Shown piece after piece: positions 7,207 through 13,467 of a stretch of 13,467 nucleotides of DNA. Below the pieces are notes generated by a model. The model had not been told where the DNA came from. It did no database searches and saw only the letters and a program-made list of their open reading frames with translations. Source of the stretch: Opitutales bacterium (GTDB taxonomy: Bacteria > Verrucomicrobiota > Verrucomicrobiia > Opitutales > Intestinicryptomonadaceae). The number at the start of each line of letters is the position of its first letter. Within the stretch, counting starts at the first letter, position 1. The translations under genes and the position numbers were made by a program. The stretch spans positions 1 to 13,467 of the forward strand of contig JAJXPD010000024.1 of NCBI GenBank assembly GCA_021641325.1, in the 5' to 3' direction.

Positions 7207-8019
7207 TCAAAGCGCGGATTTGCTCCGCAAAGCCTCGTACAAAAACAGGGCGGCGGCGACGTTTACGTTCATGCTGTCGGAAATTCCGCCCATGGGGATT
7301 TTCACCCTGCAATCAAGAAGCCCGTTCCAGTCATCGCCGAGACCGTCCTTTTCCGAGCCTACGACAATCGCGCAGGGAACGGACATGTCGGCGTTCCAGA
7401 GGAAGTCGGACGCGCCCAGATGCGCCCCGAAAGTTTTTATGCCGCGGACTTTCAGCCACTCCGCCGCCTCCGCGGGCGTAGCCTCGGCGACTTTTACCGA
7501 AAACAGCGCACCCTGCGACGCGCGGACAACCGCGGGGTTGAAAATGTCGCAGACGGAATTTGTGAGGATTACCGCCTCCGCGCAGAGGGCGTCGGCGCTG
7601 CGCAAAAGCGCGCCGAGGTTGCCCGATTTTTCGATTGAATCGGCGACAAGCACCGTCGGATTCTCCGCGCCCGAAAGCTCCAGCTCTTCCAGCCCGCAAC
7701 TCCACTGCTTTACGACGCCGATAAGGCCGTCGCAGCCCTCGCGGTTCGAGACTTTTTCGAACGCGCCCGCCGACAGCCGGCAGAGCGGAATTTCGGAGTC
7801 GGCCCGCAGTTTTTCGACAAACGCCGAATGCTCGCCGCTTTTGAAAAAGTCGGGGCAAAAATAAATTTCGTCCGCGCCGACGGTTTCGACGCAGCGCGAA
7901 AGCTCGCGCAGTCCCTCGACCGCAAAAAGCCCCGTTTTCCTGCGCCCCGCCCTGTCGCGCAGCCTGTCTAAAAGCTTCACGCGCGGATTCTGTCTGCTCT
8001 GTATAAATTCGTCGGACAT
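7207..8019 (-). CDS. TrmH/SpoU-family RNA 2'-O-methyltransferase
   Basis: SAM-dependent enzyme of the SPOUT (knotted) class that methylates ribose 2'-OH in rRNA or tRNA. The 270-residue protein has an N-terminal substrate-binding part (about 1-105, containing FAVEGLRELSRC, typical of the RlmB/TsnR-like group). The catalytic domain shows the three SpoU motifs: SIEKSGNLGALLRSADA (128-144), AIVVGSEKDGL (217-227) and IPMGGISDSMNVNVAAAL (241-258). The specific target nucleotide cannot be told from sequence, so no gene name is given. It diverges from another RNA methyltransferase gene across a 54-bp spacer, and the secreted-protein gene follows by 33 bp. A -10-like TATAAG lies at 8034-8039 on the minus strand. 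Start ATG at 8019 lacks a well-placed Shine-Dalgarno. Confidence 0.92.
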   Translation of the reverse strand: MSDEFIQSRQNPRVKLLDRLRDRAGRRKTGLFAVEGLRELSRCVETVGADEIYFCPDFFKSGEHSAFVEKLRADSEIPLCRLSAGAFEKVSNREGCDGLIGVVKQWSCGLEELELSGAENPTVLVADSIEKSGNLGALLRSADALCAEAVILTNSVCDIFNPAVVRASQGALFSVKVAEATPAEAAEWLKVRGIKTFGAHLGASDFLWNADMSVPCAIVVGSEKDGLGDDWNGLLDCRVKIPMGGISDSMNVNVAAALFLYEALRSKSAL

Positions 8020-8033
8020 ATTTTAGTGTTGCC

Positions 8034-8039
8034 CTTATA
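8034..8039 (-). promoter_or_regulatory. Possible -10 element for the TrmH-type gene
   Basis: On the minus strand TATAAG (five of six to TATAAT) lies 14 bases before the ATG at 8019, which would give a leader of only about 8 bases. The best -35-like match, TTGTCA (complement of 8061-8066), is 21 bases away, longer than ideal, so this is tentative. Confidence 0.35.
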
Positions 8040-8073
8040 CGAAAACATAAAAAACTGTCCTGACAACTTTTTT

Positions 8074-9291
8074 ATGAACAAACACGACACTCCCCCAAAA
8101 AATTTCGTACCCGAACCCTTCCAGTACCGCGAAATCGTCGAGCTTGACATCGACGACCTCACGAACCTCGGTGCGGGCGTGGGACGCATCGACGGCTGGG
8201 TCGTCATGGTGCCGTTCGCGCTCGGCGGCGAACGCGTGAAGGCACGCGTGTACAAAAACCACAAAAACTTTTCGGAGGCCGATTTGGTAGAAGTGCTGAA
8301 AGAGTCGCCCGACCGCGTAAAGCCCGTCTGCCCGCTCTTCGGCACTTGCGGCGGCTGCCAGTACCAGCACTTGGCGTACCCCGCGCAGCTCGAATGGAAG
8401 CGCAGGCAGGTTCGCGAGCTTGTCAAAAGAATCGGAGGGATAGACTTCGAAGTATCGCCGACGCACGGCTCGCCCGCGCAGTACGGATACAGGTCGAAGC
8501 TCACGCCCCACTACGAACGCCCGCGCAACGGCGAAATGCCCGTGGGCTTCATCATGCAGGGCAGGAGAAGCGCGCTTGTCGACGTTCCGCAGTGCCCGAT
8601 TGCGTCGAGCGCAATCAACGCCGCCCTGCCCGCCGCGCGCGGGCGAATCAAAAAATCGAACCCGCGCCGCGGCGGAACGCTCCTTTTGCGCGACTGCGCA
8701 GAGGGCGTCTGCCAGGACAACAACGCGATTATCACCGAACGCGTCGGCGGCATCGCCTACCAGTTCTGCGCGGGCGAATTTTTCCAAAACAACCCGCACA
8801 TTCTGCCCGACCTCGTAAACTACGCGATTTCCGAGGCGGAAGGCTCGCGCAACCTCGTTGACGCGTACTGCGGGGTGGGCGTGTTCGCGCTGGCGGCGGC
8901 GAAGAAATTCGAAAACGTCGCGGGAGTGGAAATCAGCTCGAAGGCAATAGTCTGCGCGAACGCCAACGCAAAAATCAACGGAATAAAAAACTGCGAATTC
9001 CTCATCGGCAAGGCGGAGACGATTTTCGACGGCGTGGCAAAAAAATTCGGCGGCGCGGAGACATCGGTAATCATAGACCCGCCCCGCGCGGGCTGCGACA
9101 CCGCGTTCCTCGAACAGCTCACGGCGTTCGCGCCGCGGCGCATAGTCTACGTCTCGTGCGGTCCCGACACGCAGGCGCGCGACCTCGCGTACCTTGCCTC
9201 GCACGGATACAGGCTGCTCAAACTGCAACCCTTCGACCTCTTTCCGCAGACGCGGCACATCGAAAACGTCGCGACCCTCGAAGCCGAATAG
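8074..9291 (+). CDS. RNA (uracil-5-)-methyltransferase, RlmD/RumA type, with TRAM domain and Fe-S cluster
   Basis: SAM-dependent enzyme making 5-methyluridine, most likely in 23S rRNA. From the ATG at 8074 it has 405 residues. A TRAM RNA-binding domain (about 16-78) contains NLGAGVGRIDGWVVMVPFAL. The 4Fe-4S cysteines are Cys86, Cys92 and Cys95 (CPLFGTCGGCQYQHL) plus Cys174 (VPQCPIAS). The methylase domain has AGEFFQNNPHIL (233-244), the SAM loop DAYCGVGVFALAAA (263-276), IDPPRAGCD (334-342), the nucleophile Cys362 in VYVSCGPDTQARDL, and the base Glu397 in TRHIENVATL. A GTG at 8026 in frame would add MLPLYENIKNCPDNFF, which is not family-like and would leave only 6 bp to the divergent gene, so 8074 is chosen. 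RlmD, RlmC and TrmA-like specificities cannot be separated here; the Fe-S/TRAM build favours RlmD. Confidence 0.94.
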   Translation: MNKHDTPPKNFVPEPFQYREIVELDIDDLTNLGAGVGRIDGWVVMVPFALGGERVKARVYKNHKNFSEADLVEVLKESPDRVKPVCPLFGTCGGCQYQHLAYPAQLEWKRRQVRELVKRIGGIDFEVSPTHGSPAQYGYRSKLTPHYERPRNGEMPVGFIMQGRRSALVDVPQCPIASSAINAALPAARGRIKKSNPRRGGTLLLRDCAEGVCQDNNAIITERVGGIAYQFCAGEFFQNNPHILPDLVNYAISEAEGSRNLVDAYCGVGVFALAAAKKFENVAGVEISSKAIVCANANAKINGIKNCEFLIGKAETIFDGVAKKFGGAETSVIIDPPRAGCDTAFLEQLTAFAPRRIVYVSCGPDTQARDLAYLASHGYRLLKLQPFDLFPQTRHIENVATLEAE

Positions 9292-9341
9292 GCGCAAAAA
9301 TGCTCGACACCGTACGCAAACCCGCGCATATTCCGACTACA

Positions 9342-9369
9342 TTTACACAATTAAAATACGCATTATATT
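9342..9369 (+). promoter_or_regulatory. Sigma-70-like promoter of the phosphatase-rpiB unit
   Basis: TTTACA (9342-9347, five of six to TTGACA) and TATATT (9364-9369, five of six to TATAAT) are separated by 16 bases, in the AT-rich island before the ATG at 9376. Only six bases separate the -10 from the start codon, so the transcript would begin at or next to the ATG and be leaderless. Confidence 0.6.
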
Positions 9370-9375
9370 TTCCAA

Positions 9376-9870
9376 ATGGGAGACGATAAACGAAACAAAG
9401 TGGTTTTTGTCTGTTCGGGCAACATCTGCCGCTCGCCCATGGGCGAGGCTCTGCTCAAACACGCAATCGCCGCGACCGACGCAAACGACCCAGTCCGCAA
9501 GCTCGAAATCTGCTCGGCGGGGGTATCGACGGTTGACGGCATGCTGCCGAGCGCGCACTCGATAGAGGCTCTCGCAAAAGTGGGAATCGACATTTCGGGC
9601 TACCGCTCGACCGCCATGACGCAGAAAATCGCGGACGGGGCGTTCGCGATTTTCGCGATGGACTCGTCGCACATCGACGCGCTCAAAAGCCGCTTCCGCA
9701 ACCTTCCCGAACGCCTGTTCAGGGTGCTCGATTTAAGCGAAAAGGCGAAATACAAAGACGTGTTCGACCCCTACGGCGGCAACTTGGCGGACTACACCGA
9801 AGTGCGCGACGAAATAGTCTCGGCAATACCCTCAATTTTAAAATACCTGCAAAATGAAACAAAAGCTTAG
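9376..9870 (+). CDS. Low-molecular-weight protein phosphatase (YwlE/Wzb superfamily)
   Basis: Small cytoplasmic phosphatase of the LMW-PTP fold, 164 residues. The P-loop VCSGNICRSPMGEAL holds the nucleophile Cys13 and Arg19. The general-acid loop is DPYGG with Asp131. The acid loop and following NLADYTEVRDE resemble Bacillus YwlE (DPFGGS...Y..TRDE) more than the DPWYQS type of Wzb. YwlE is a protein-arginine phosphatase whose choice depends on Thr in CTGNTCRSP; here the matching residue is Ile17, as in tyrosine phosphatases, so tyrosine is the safer guess. It overlaps rpiB by 17 nt, which suggests translational coupling. A promoter lies directly upstream (9342-9369) and there is no Shine-Dalgarno. 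No exopolysaccharide kinase gene is nearby. Confidence 0.93.
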   Translation: MGDDKRNKVVFVCSGNICRSPMGEALLKHAIAATDANDPVRKLEICSAGVSTVDGMLPSAHSIEALAKVGIDISGYRSTAMTQKIADGAFAIFAMDSSHIDALKSRFRNLPERLFRVLDLSEKAKYKDVFDPYGGNLADYTEVRDEIVSAIPSILKYLQNETKA

Positions 9871-10300
9871 CATAGGTTGCGACCACGGCGCAATCGACCT
9901 CAAAAACGCGCTCGTCGCCGCGCTCTCCGGCGACTTCGAAATTACAGACGAAGGCACTTTCGACAAGTCGAGCGTAGACTACCCCGACTTCGCCGCAAAA
10001 GTCTGCGCCGACGTGAAATCGGGCAACGCCGGCTTCGGCGTGCTGCTGTGCACCACGGGAATCGGAATGTCGATAGCCGCGAACAAGGTGCGGGGAATAC
10101 GCGCCGCGCTCTGCCACAACGAAGACTGCGCAAAATTCTCGCGCCTGCACAACAACGCAAACGTAATCTGCATGGGCGCAAAATACGTCCCAGCGGAACT
10201 CGCCGAAAGGCTCGTGCGGATTTTCGCGGAAACGCAGTTCGAGGGCGGACGCCACGAAAGGCGCGTCGGAAAATTCATGGACTTCGAAAAAGATTGTTAA
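9854..10300 (+). CDS. rpiB: Ribose-5-phosphate isomerase B
   Basis: Interconverts ribose 5-phosphate and ribulose 5-phosphate in the pentose phosphate pathway. At 148 residues it has the typical RpiB/LacAB length. Motifs: IGCDHGAIDLKNAL (Asp10, His11), DYPDFAAKV (42-50), LLCTTGIGMSIAANKVRGIR with the catalytic Cys66 and the anion-binding loop, RLHNNANVICMGAK with His99, and GGRHERRVGKF near the C-terminus. Cys66 and His99 fall at the same numbers as in E. coli RpiB. The ATG at 9854 lies inside the end of the phosphatase gene (stop 9868-9870); no Shine-Dalgarno is visible, so coupling to upstream translation is likely. No clear terminator follows; 92 bp separate it from glyA. Confidence 0.96.
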   Translation: MKQKLSIGCDHGAIDLKNALVAALSGDFEITDEGTFDKSSVDYPDFAAKVCADVKSGNAGFGVLLCTTGIGMSIAANKVRGIRAALCHNEDCAKFSRLHNNANVICMGAKYVPAELAERLVRIFAETQFEGGRHERRVGKFMDFEKDC

Positions 10301-10392
10301 AGATTTTAGTTGCAAAAAAACGGCAAAGTCGGAATCTCAAAATCTCCCGCATTCCGCGGAACAAAAAATAAACGCTCACAACACGTTTCACA

Positions 10393-11652
10393 ATGAACAA
10401 CGCCATCAAAGCAGCTCCCCTCAAAGAAGTAGACAGCGCGGTTTTCGACGCAATCAAGGCCGAAACCAACCGTCAGCAAACGCATATCGAACTCATCGCC
10501 TCGGAAAACTTCGTTATCCCCGCGGTTATGGAAGCAATGGGCTCGACCCTCACAAACAAATACGCCGAAGGCTATCCGGGCAAAAGATACTACGGCGGCT
10601 GCGAATTTGTGGACATCGTTGAACAGCTCGCAATCGACAGGGCTAAGGAGCTTTTCGGCGCGGAACACGTAAACGTACAGCCCCACTCAGGCTCGCAGGC
10701 GAACATCGCAGTCTACACGGCGGTGCTCCAACCCGGCGACAAAATCCTGACAATGTCGCTCGAACACGGCGGACACCTCTCGCACGGACACCCCAAGAAC
10801 CTTTCGGGCATGCTCTACAACGTAGTAAACTACGGCGTTGACGAAAAAACTGGCTATATAGACTACGACAAGCTCGAAGAAACCGCAATGGCGGAAAAGC
10901 CGAAGCTCATCACGGTCGGCGCGTCGGCGTACCCGCGCACAATAGACTTCGAAAGAATGTCGCAAATCGCCAAGAAATGCGGCGCAATGATTATGGCGGA
11001 CATCGCGCACATCGCGGGCTTGGTCGCGGCGGGCGTGCACCCCTCGCCCGTTCCGTTCTGCGACTTCGTGACGACAACCACCCACAAGACCCTCAGAGGC
11101 CCGCGCGGCGGCATCATCATGTGCCGCGAGCAGTACGCAAAGGCTATCGACTCGGCAATCTTCCCCGGAACGCAGGGAGGGCCTCTCATGCACGTCATCG
11201 CGGGCAAGGCGGTTTGCTTCGGCGAAGCGCTCAAAGACTCTTTCAAGGAATACCAGAAGCAGATTGTCAAGAACTCCAAGGCTCTCGCGGAAGGCTTGAT
11301 GAAACGCGGCATCGGGCTGGTATCGGGCGGCACGGACAACCACCTGCTGCTCATCGACCTGCGCATTAAACACCCCGACCTCACGGGCAAAGACGCGCAG
11401 ACGGCTCTCGACAAGGCGAACATCACGACGAACAAAAACACAATCCCCGGCGAAACGCGCTCGCCCTTCAAGGCAAGCGGCATCAGACTCGGCACGCCCG
11501 CGGTTACAAGCCGCGGCATGAAAGAGGAAGACATGGACAGAATCGCCGAGGCAATCGTTACGGTTCTGAACGCGCCCGAAGACGAAGCGGAAATAGCAAA
11601 GGCAAAGGCAATCGCCGAAGACCTCTGCAAAAAATACCCGCTTCCCTACTAA
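10393..11652 (+). CDS. glyA: Serine hydroxymethyltransferase
   Basis: PLP enzyme that interconverts serine plus tetrahydrofolate with glycine plus methylene-tetrahydrofolate, the main source of one-carbon units. The 419-residue protein has the standard length. Seen motifs: [19 protein letters not shown] (33-51), [15 protein letters not shown] (55-69), QPHSGSQAN (96-104), [11 protein letters not shown] with the PLP-stacking His128, [14 protein letters not shown] with Asp203 and His206, the Schiff-base Lys232 in [22 protein letters not shown] (conserved after the lysine), and [16 protein letters not shown] near the C-terminus. ATG at 10393 gives the normal N-terminus; the upstream bases are A/C-rich with no Shine-Dalgarno. 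A strong terminator follows at 11677-11715. Confidence 0.97.
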   Translation: MNNAIKAAPLKEVDSAVFDAIKAETNRQQTHIELIASENFVIPAVMEAMGSTLTNKYAEGYPGKRYYGGCEFVDIVEQLAIDRAKELFGAEHVNVQPHSGSQANIAVYTAVLQPGDKILTMSLEHGGHLSHGHPKNLSGMLYNVVNYGVDEKTGYIDYDKLEETAMAEKPKLITVGASAYPRTIDFERMSQIAKKCGAMIMADIAHIAGLVAAGVHPSPVPFCDFVTTTTHKTLRGPRGGIIMCREQYAKAIDSAIFPGTQGGPLMHVIAGKAVCFGEALKDSFKEYQKQIVKNSKALAEGLMKRGIGLVSGGTDNHLLLIDLRIKHPDLTGKDAQTALDKANITTNKNTIPGETRSPFKASGIRLGTPAVTSRGMKEEDMDRIAEAIVTVLNAPEDEAEIAKAKAIAEDLCKKYPLPY

Positions 11653-11676
11653 AATACGGACGGCAATTTGACGTTT

Positions 11677-11715
11677 CGGGGAATGTCGGGCAATGCGGCA
11701 TTCCCCGTTTTTTTT
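11677..11715 (+). terminator. Intrinsic terminator of glyA
   Basis: Perfect 9-bp stem CGGGGAATG (11677-11685) and CATTCCCCG (11699-11707) with a 13-nt loop, followed by eight T residues (11708-11715). It lies 24 bp after the glyA stop and only 20 bp before the next start codon. Confidence 0.92.
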
Positions 11716-11735
11716 AATTCAAAAAGAAAACAACA

Positions 11736-13467
11736 ATGTCTGAAACAAACGAAGAACTCAAAAAACTCGTAGCGGCGGCGCAGGGAAAGATTCTGCCCGC
11801 AAGCTCCGAAAATTTGGCAAAATGGCTGTCGCACGACTTCCTGCCCGAATGGGCGCTGGAATCGCTCGCGGAACTCTTCAAAAAAGGCGACTTCGACGAA
11901 ATCGACGACAGGTTTTTCAAACCGCTCGCGTTCGGAACGGGCGGCATGCGCGGACGCACAATCGGCAAAAAGTCGGCTTCGGCGGAACTCGGAACGGTGT
12001 CCGACAAGGGCACGCCCGAACACGCGGCGGTCGGCGCAAGCTATATGAACGACTTCAACGTAGCCCGCGCCACGATGGGGCTTTTCAACTACTGCAAAAA
12101 ATTTCTCGACTCAAACGGCGGCGGCACGCCCAAGCTCGCCGTCGCCTGCGACGTCCGCCACTTCTCGACGCACTTCGCGCAGCTCTGCGCCTCGGTGTGG
12201 CGCAAAATGGGCGGCGAAGTCTACCTCTTCGACGGCCCGCGCTCCACGCCGCAGCTGTCGTTTACGGTGCGCAACCTCGCAACGACGGCGGGAATCGTAA
12301 TCACGGCGAGCCACAACCCGCCGCACGACAACGGCTACAAGGTCTACTTCGGCGACGGAGCGCAGGTAATCTCGCCCCACGCGGAGGGAATCGTGGAGGA
12401 GGTAGACAAGATTGAATGGAAGGACATTCGCGACTTTTTGAAAATCGACCTCGACGGCGTTAAAACCGTTCCGCAGGCGTCGGAGGACGCCTATGTGAAG
12501 TCGATAGAAAACTGCGTTATCGACAAGGAGGTAATGGCGGCCAACAAGCCGAAGCTCGTCTACACGGCGGTGCACGGCACGGGCGCGGCTCTCTGCCCGT
12601 CGGTCATGCGCCACTTCGGGCTCGACCCGATTCTCGTCGACGAGCAGATGGTCATGGACCCGCGCTTCCCGACGGTAAAACAGCCGAACCCCGAATACGC
12701 CGAAACGCTCTCGATGGGCATCGCAAAAATGAGGGAAAGCGGCGCGGAATGCCTCATGGCGACAGACCCCGACGCCGACAGAATGGGCGCGGCAATCAGG
12801 ACGAAAGACGGCGGCGTGAAAATCCTTACGGGCAACATGATTGGCTCGCTGCTCGCCGACTACCGCGCAACGCAGATGAAGGCGAAGGGCATAATCGTAA
12901 GCCCCGAAAAATGCGCCCTCGTAAAGACATTTGTGACGACTCCGTTGCAGGATAAAATCGCGGAAATCCACGGGCTGAAATGCGTCAACACGCTCACGGG
13001 CTTCAAGTGGATAGGCGGCAAGCTCACCAAGTACGAAAGGGAACTCGTCGAGGCGACGGGCTCGGACTGCACCGACAGGGGATACGCCGAACGCGCGCGC
13101 CTCATGCAAAAGCACAGCACCTTCTTCGTGTTCGGCGGCGAGGAAAGCTACGGATATCTCGGCACGGACTCCGTGCGCGACAAGGACGCAAACGCGGCGG
13201 TCATCATGTTCTCCGAAATGCTCGCATACCTGAAATCGCAGGGGAAAACTGTTGAGGAATACCTCGATTCCATTTACCTCAAATGCGGCTACTACCTTGA
13301 AGACCTCAAAAGCATCTATCGCGAGGGCGCGTCGGGTTCGGCGGAAATACAGTCGTTCCTGAAAATGCTCGACGAAAAGCCGCTCGAAGAGGTCGCGGGA
13401 GTGAAAGTCGCAAAGGCGGTGAACTTCAACAGGGACGAAATTTTCGACGCAGACGGCGACCGCATAC
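11736..13467 (+). CDS. Phosphoglucomutase/phosphomannomutase (alpha-D-phosphohexomutase), 3' end outside the window
   Basis: Interconverts hexose 1- and 6-phosphates through a phosphoserine and a bisphosphate intermediate, linking glycolysis to glycogen and envelope sugars. The visible 577 codons hold: FKPLAFGTGGMRG (61-73), CDVRHFS (138-144), the catalytic Ser192 in VITASHNPPHDNGYKVYF, VYTAVHGTG (275-283), the Mg loop TDPDADRMG (Asp344, Asp346, Asp348), TLTGFKWIGGK (419-429) and the sugar-binding GGEESYGYLG (467-476). The phosphate-binding RPSGTEP-type motif near the C-terminus is missing because the window ends; family members are about 580-610 residues, so little is lost. There is an extra charged stretch at about 431-461 between the TGFKWIG and GEESYG motifs. 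The frame is open throughout. No Shine-Dalgarno precedes the ATG; the leader is A-rich. Confidence 0.95.
   Translation, partial: MSETNEELKKLVAAAQGKILPASSENLAKWLSHDFLPEWALESLAELFKKGDFDEIDDRFFKPLAFGTGGMRGRTIGKKSASAELGTVSDKGTPEHAAVGASYMNDFNVARATMGLFNYCKKFLDSNGGGTPKLAVACDVRHFSTHFAQLCASVWRKMGGEVYLFDGPRSTPQLSFTVRNLATTAGIVITASHNPPHDNGYKVYFGDGAQVISPHAEGIVEEVDKIEWKDIRDFLKIDLDGVKTVPQASEDAYVKSIENCVIDKEVMAANKPKLVYTAVHGTGAALCPSVMRHFGLDPILVDEQMVMDPRFPTVKQPNPEYAETLSMGIAKMRESGAECLMATDPDADRMGAAIRTKDGGVKILTGNMIGSLLADYRATQMKAKGIIVSPEKCALVKTFVTTPLQDKIAEIHGLKCVNTLTGFKWIGGKLTKYERELVEATGSDCTDRGYAERARLMQKHSTFFVFGGEESYGYLGTDSVRDKDANAAVIMFSEMLAYLKSQGKTVEEYLDSIYLKCGYYLEDLKSIYREGASGSAEIQSFLKMLDEKPLEEVAGVKVAKAVNFNRDEIFDADGDRI

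Noticed and set aside
8026..8073. GTG at 8026 as the start of the RlmD-type gene
   Set aside because: It would leave 6 bp to the divergent gene, and the added residues do not look like the family; the ATG at 8074 is better.
8035..9297. 420-codon minus-strand frame opposite the RlmD-type gene
   Set aside because: Arg/Val/Ala-rich with no motifs, mirroring a gene whose Fe-S, SAM and catalytic motifs are intact.
10301..10392. Possible riboswitch or terminator between rpiB and glyA
   Set aside because: There is only a 7-bp AGATTTT/AAAATCT pairing (10301-10307 with 10339-10345) around a 31-nt loop, and a TTCCGCGGAA palindrome (10352-10361). Neither has a T-run or matches a known riboswitch pattern.
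12111..13115. 334-codon minus-strand frame opposite the hexomutase
   Set aside because: The plus frame is continuous to the window end and has all expected hexomutase motifs; the antisense frame is a shadow.
1..13467. Mobile element, phage, CRISPR or defence system
   Set aside because: No transposase, integrase, direct-repeat array, tRNA attachment site or defence-type protein domain was seen; all but one gene belong to known housekeeping or enzyme families.

Overview
The window is about 57% GC by eye and gene-dense. It looks like ordinary bacterial chromosome: there is no transposase, integrase, CRISPR array, tRNA or rRNA that I can see. Twelve protein genes fill it. The first (infC) is cut by the left edge and the last (a phosphohexomutase) by the right edge. 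An infC with an acidic tail, extended codon use rich in GCG/TCG/GAC/AAA, a near absence of Shine-Dalgarno sequences, a secreted GH10 xylanase and SHMT/hexomutase types of this kind suggest a Gram-negative, possibly gut-associated bacterium of the Verrucomicrobia/PVC kind. That placement is an inference of low confidence.

Layout. Positions 1-1602 (+): infC, then 3 bp later a secreted N-acetylmuramoyl-L-alanine amidase. A bidirectional terminator at 1654-1686 separates these from a converging minus-strand block. That block, read right to left, is: a TrmH/SpoU RNA methyltransferase (8019-7207), an unrecognised secreted protein (7173-6391) with a terminator, glutamine-dependent NAD synthetase nadE (6235-4571) and hemL (4563-3289) as a tight pair with a terminator, and a secreted GH10 xylanase (3163-1721). 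A 54-bp divergent spacer (8020-8073) separates the TrmH-type gene from an RlmD/RumA-type Fe-S RNA methyltransferase on the plus strand (8074-9291). Then follow a low-molecular-weight protein phosphatase and rpiB (overlapping by 17 nt, with a recognisable promoter), glyA with a strong terminator, and the truncated phosphoglucomutase/phosphomannomutase.

Functions. Most genes are housekeeping: translation initiation, rRNA/tRNA methylation, NAD and haem synthesis, pentose phosphate and one-carbon metabolism, sugar-phosphate interconversion and peptidoglycan hydrolysis. Three proteins carry signal peptides (amidase, xylanase, unknown). The phosphatase-rpiB-glyA order resembles the ywlE-ywlF-(ywlG)-glyA neighbourhood of Firmicutes.

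I did not find a convincing new multi-gene system. The points most worth a second look are the unrecognised secreted protein, signs of leaderless or SD-independent expression (only the xylanase has a canonical Shine-Dalgarno), the phosphatase that is YwlE-like in context but has a tyrosine-phosphatase-type P-loop, and the unusual infC-amidase pairing.
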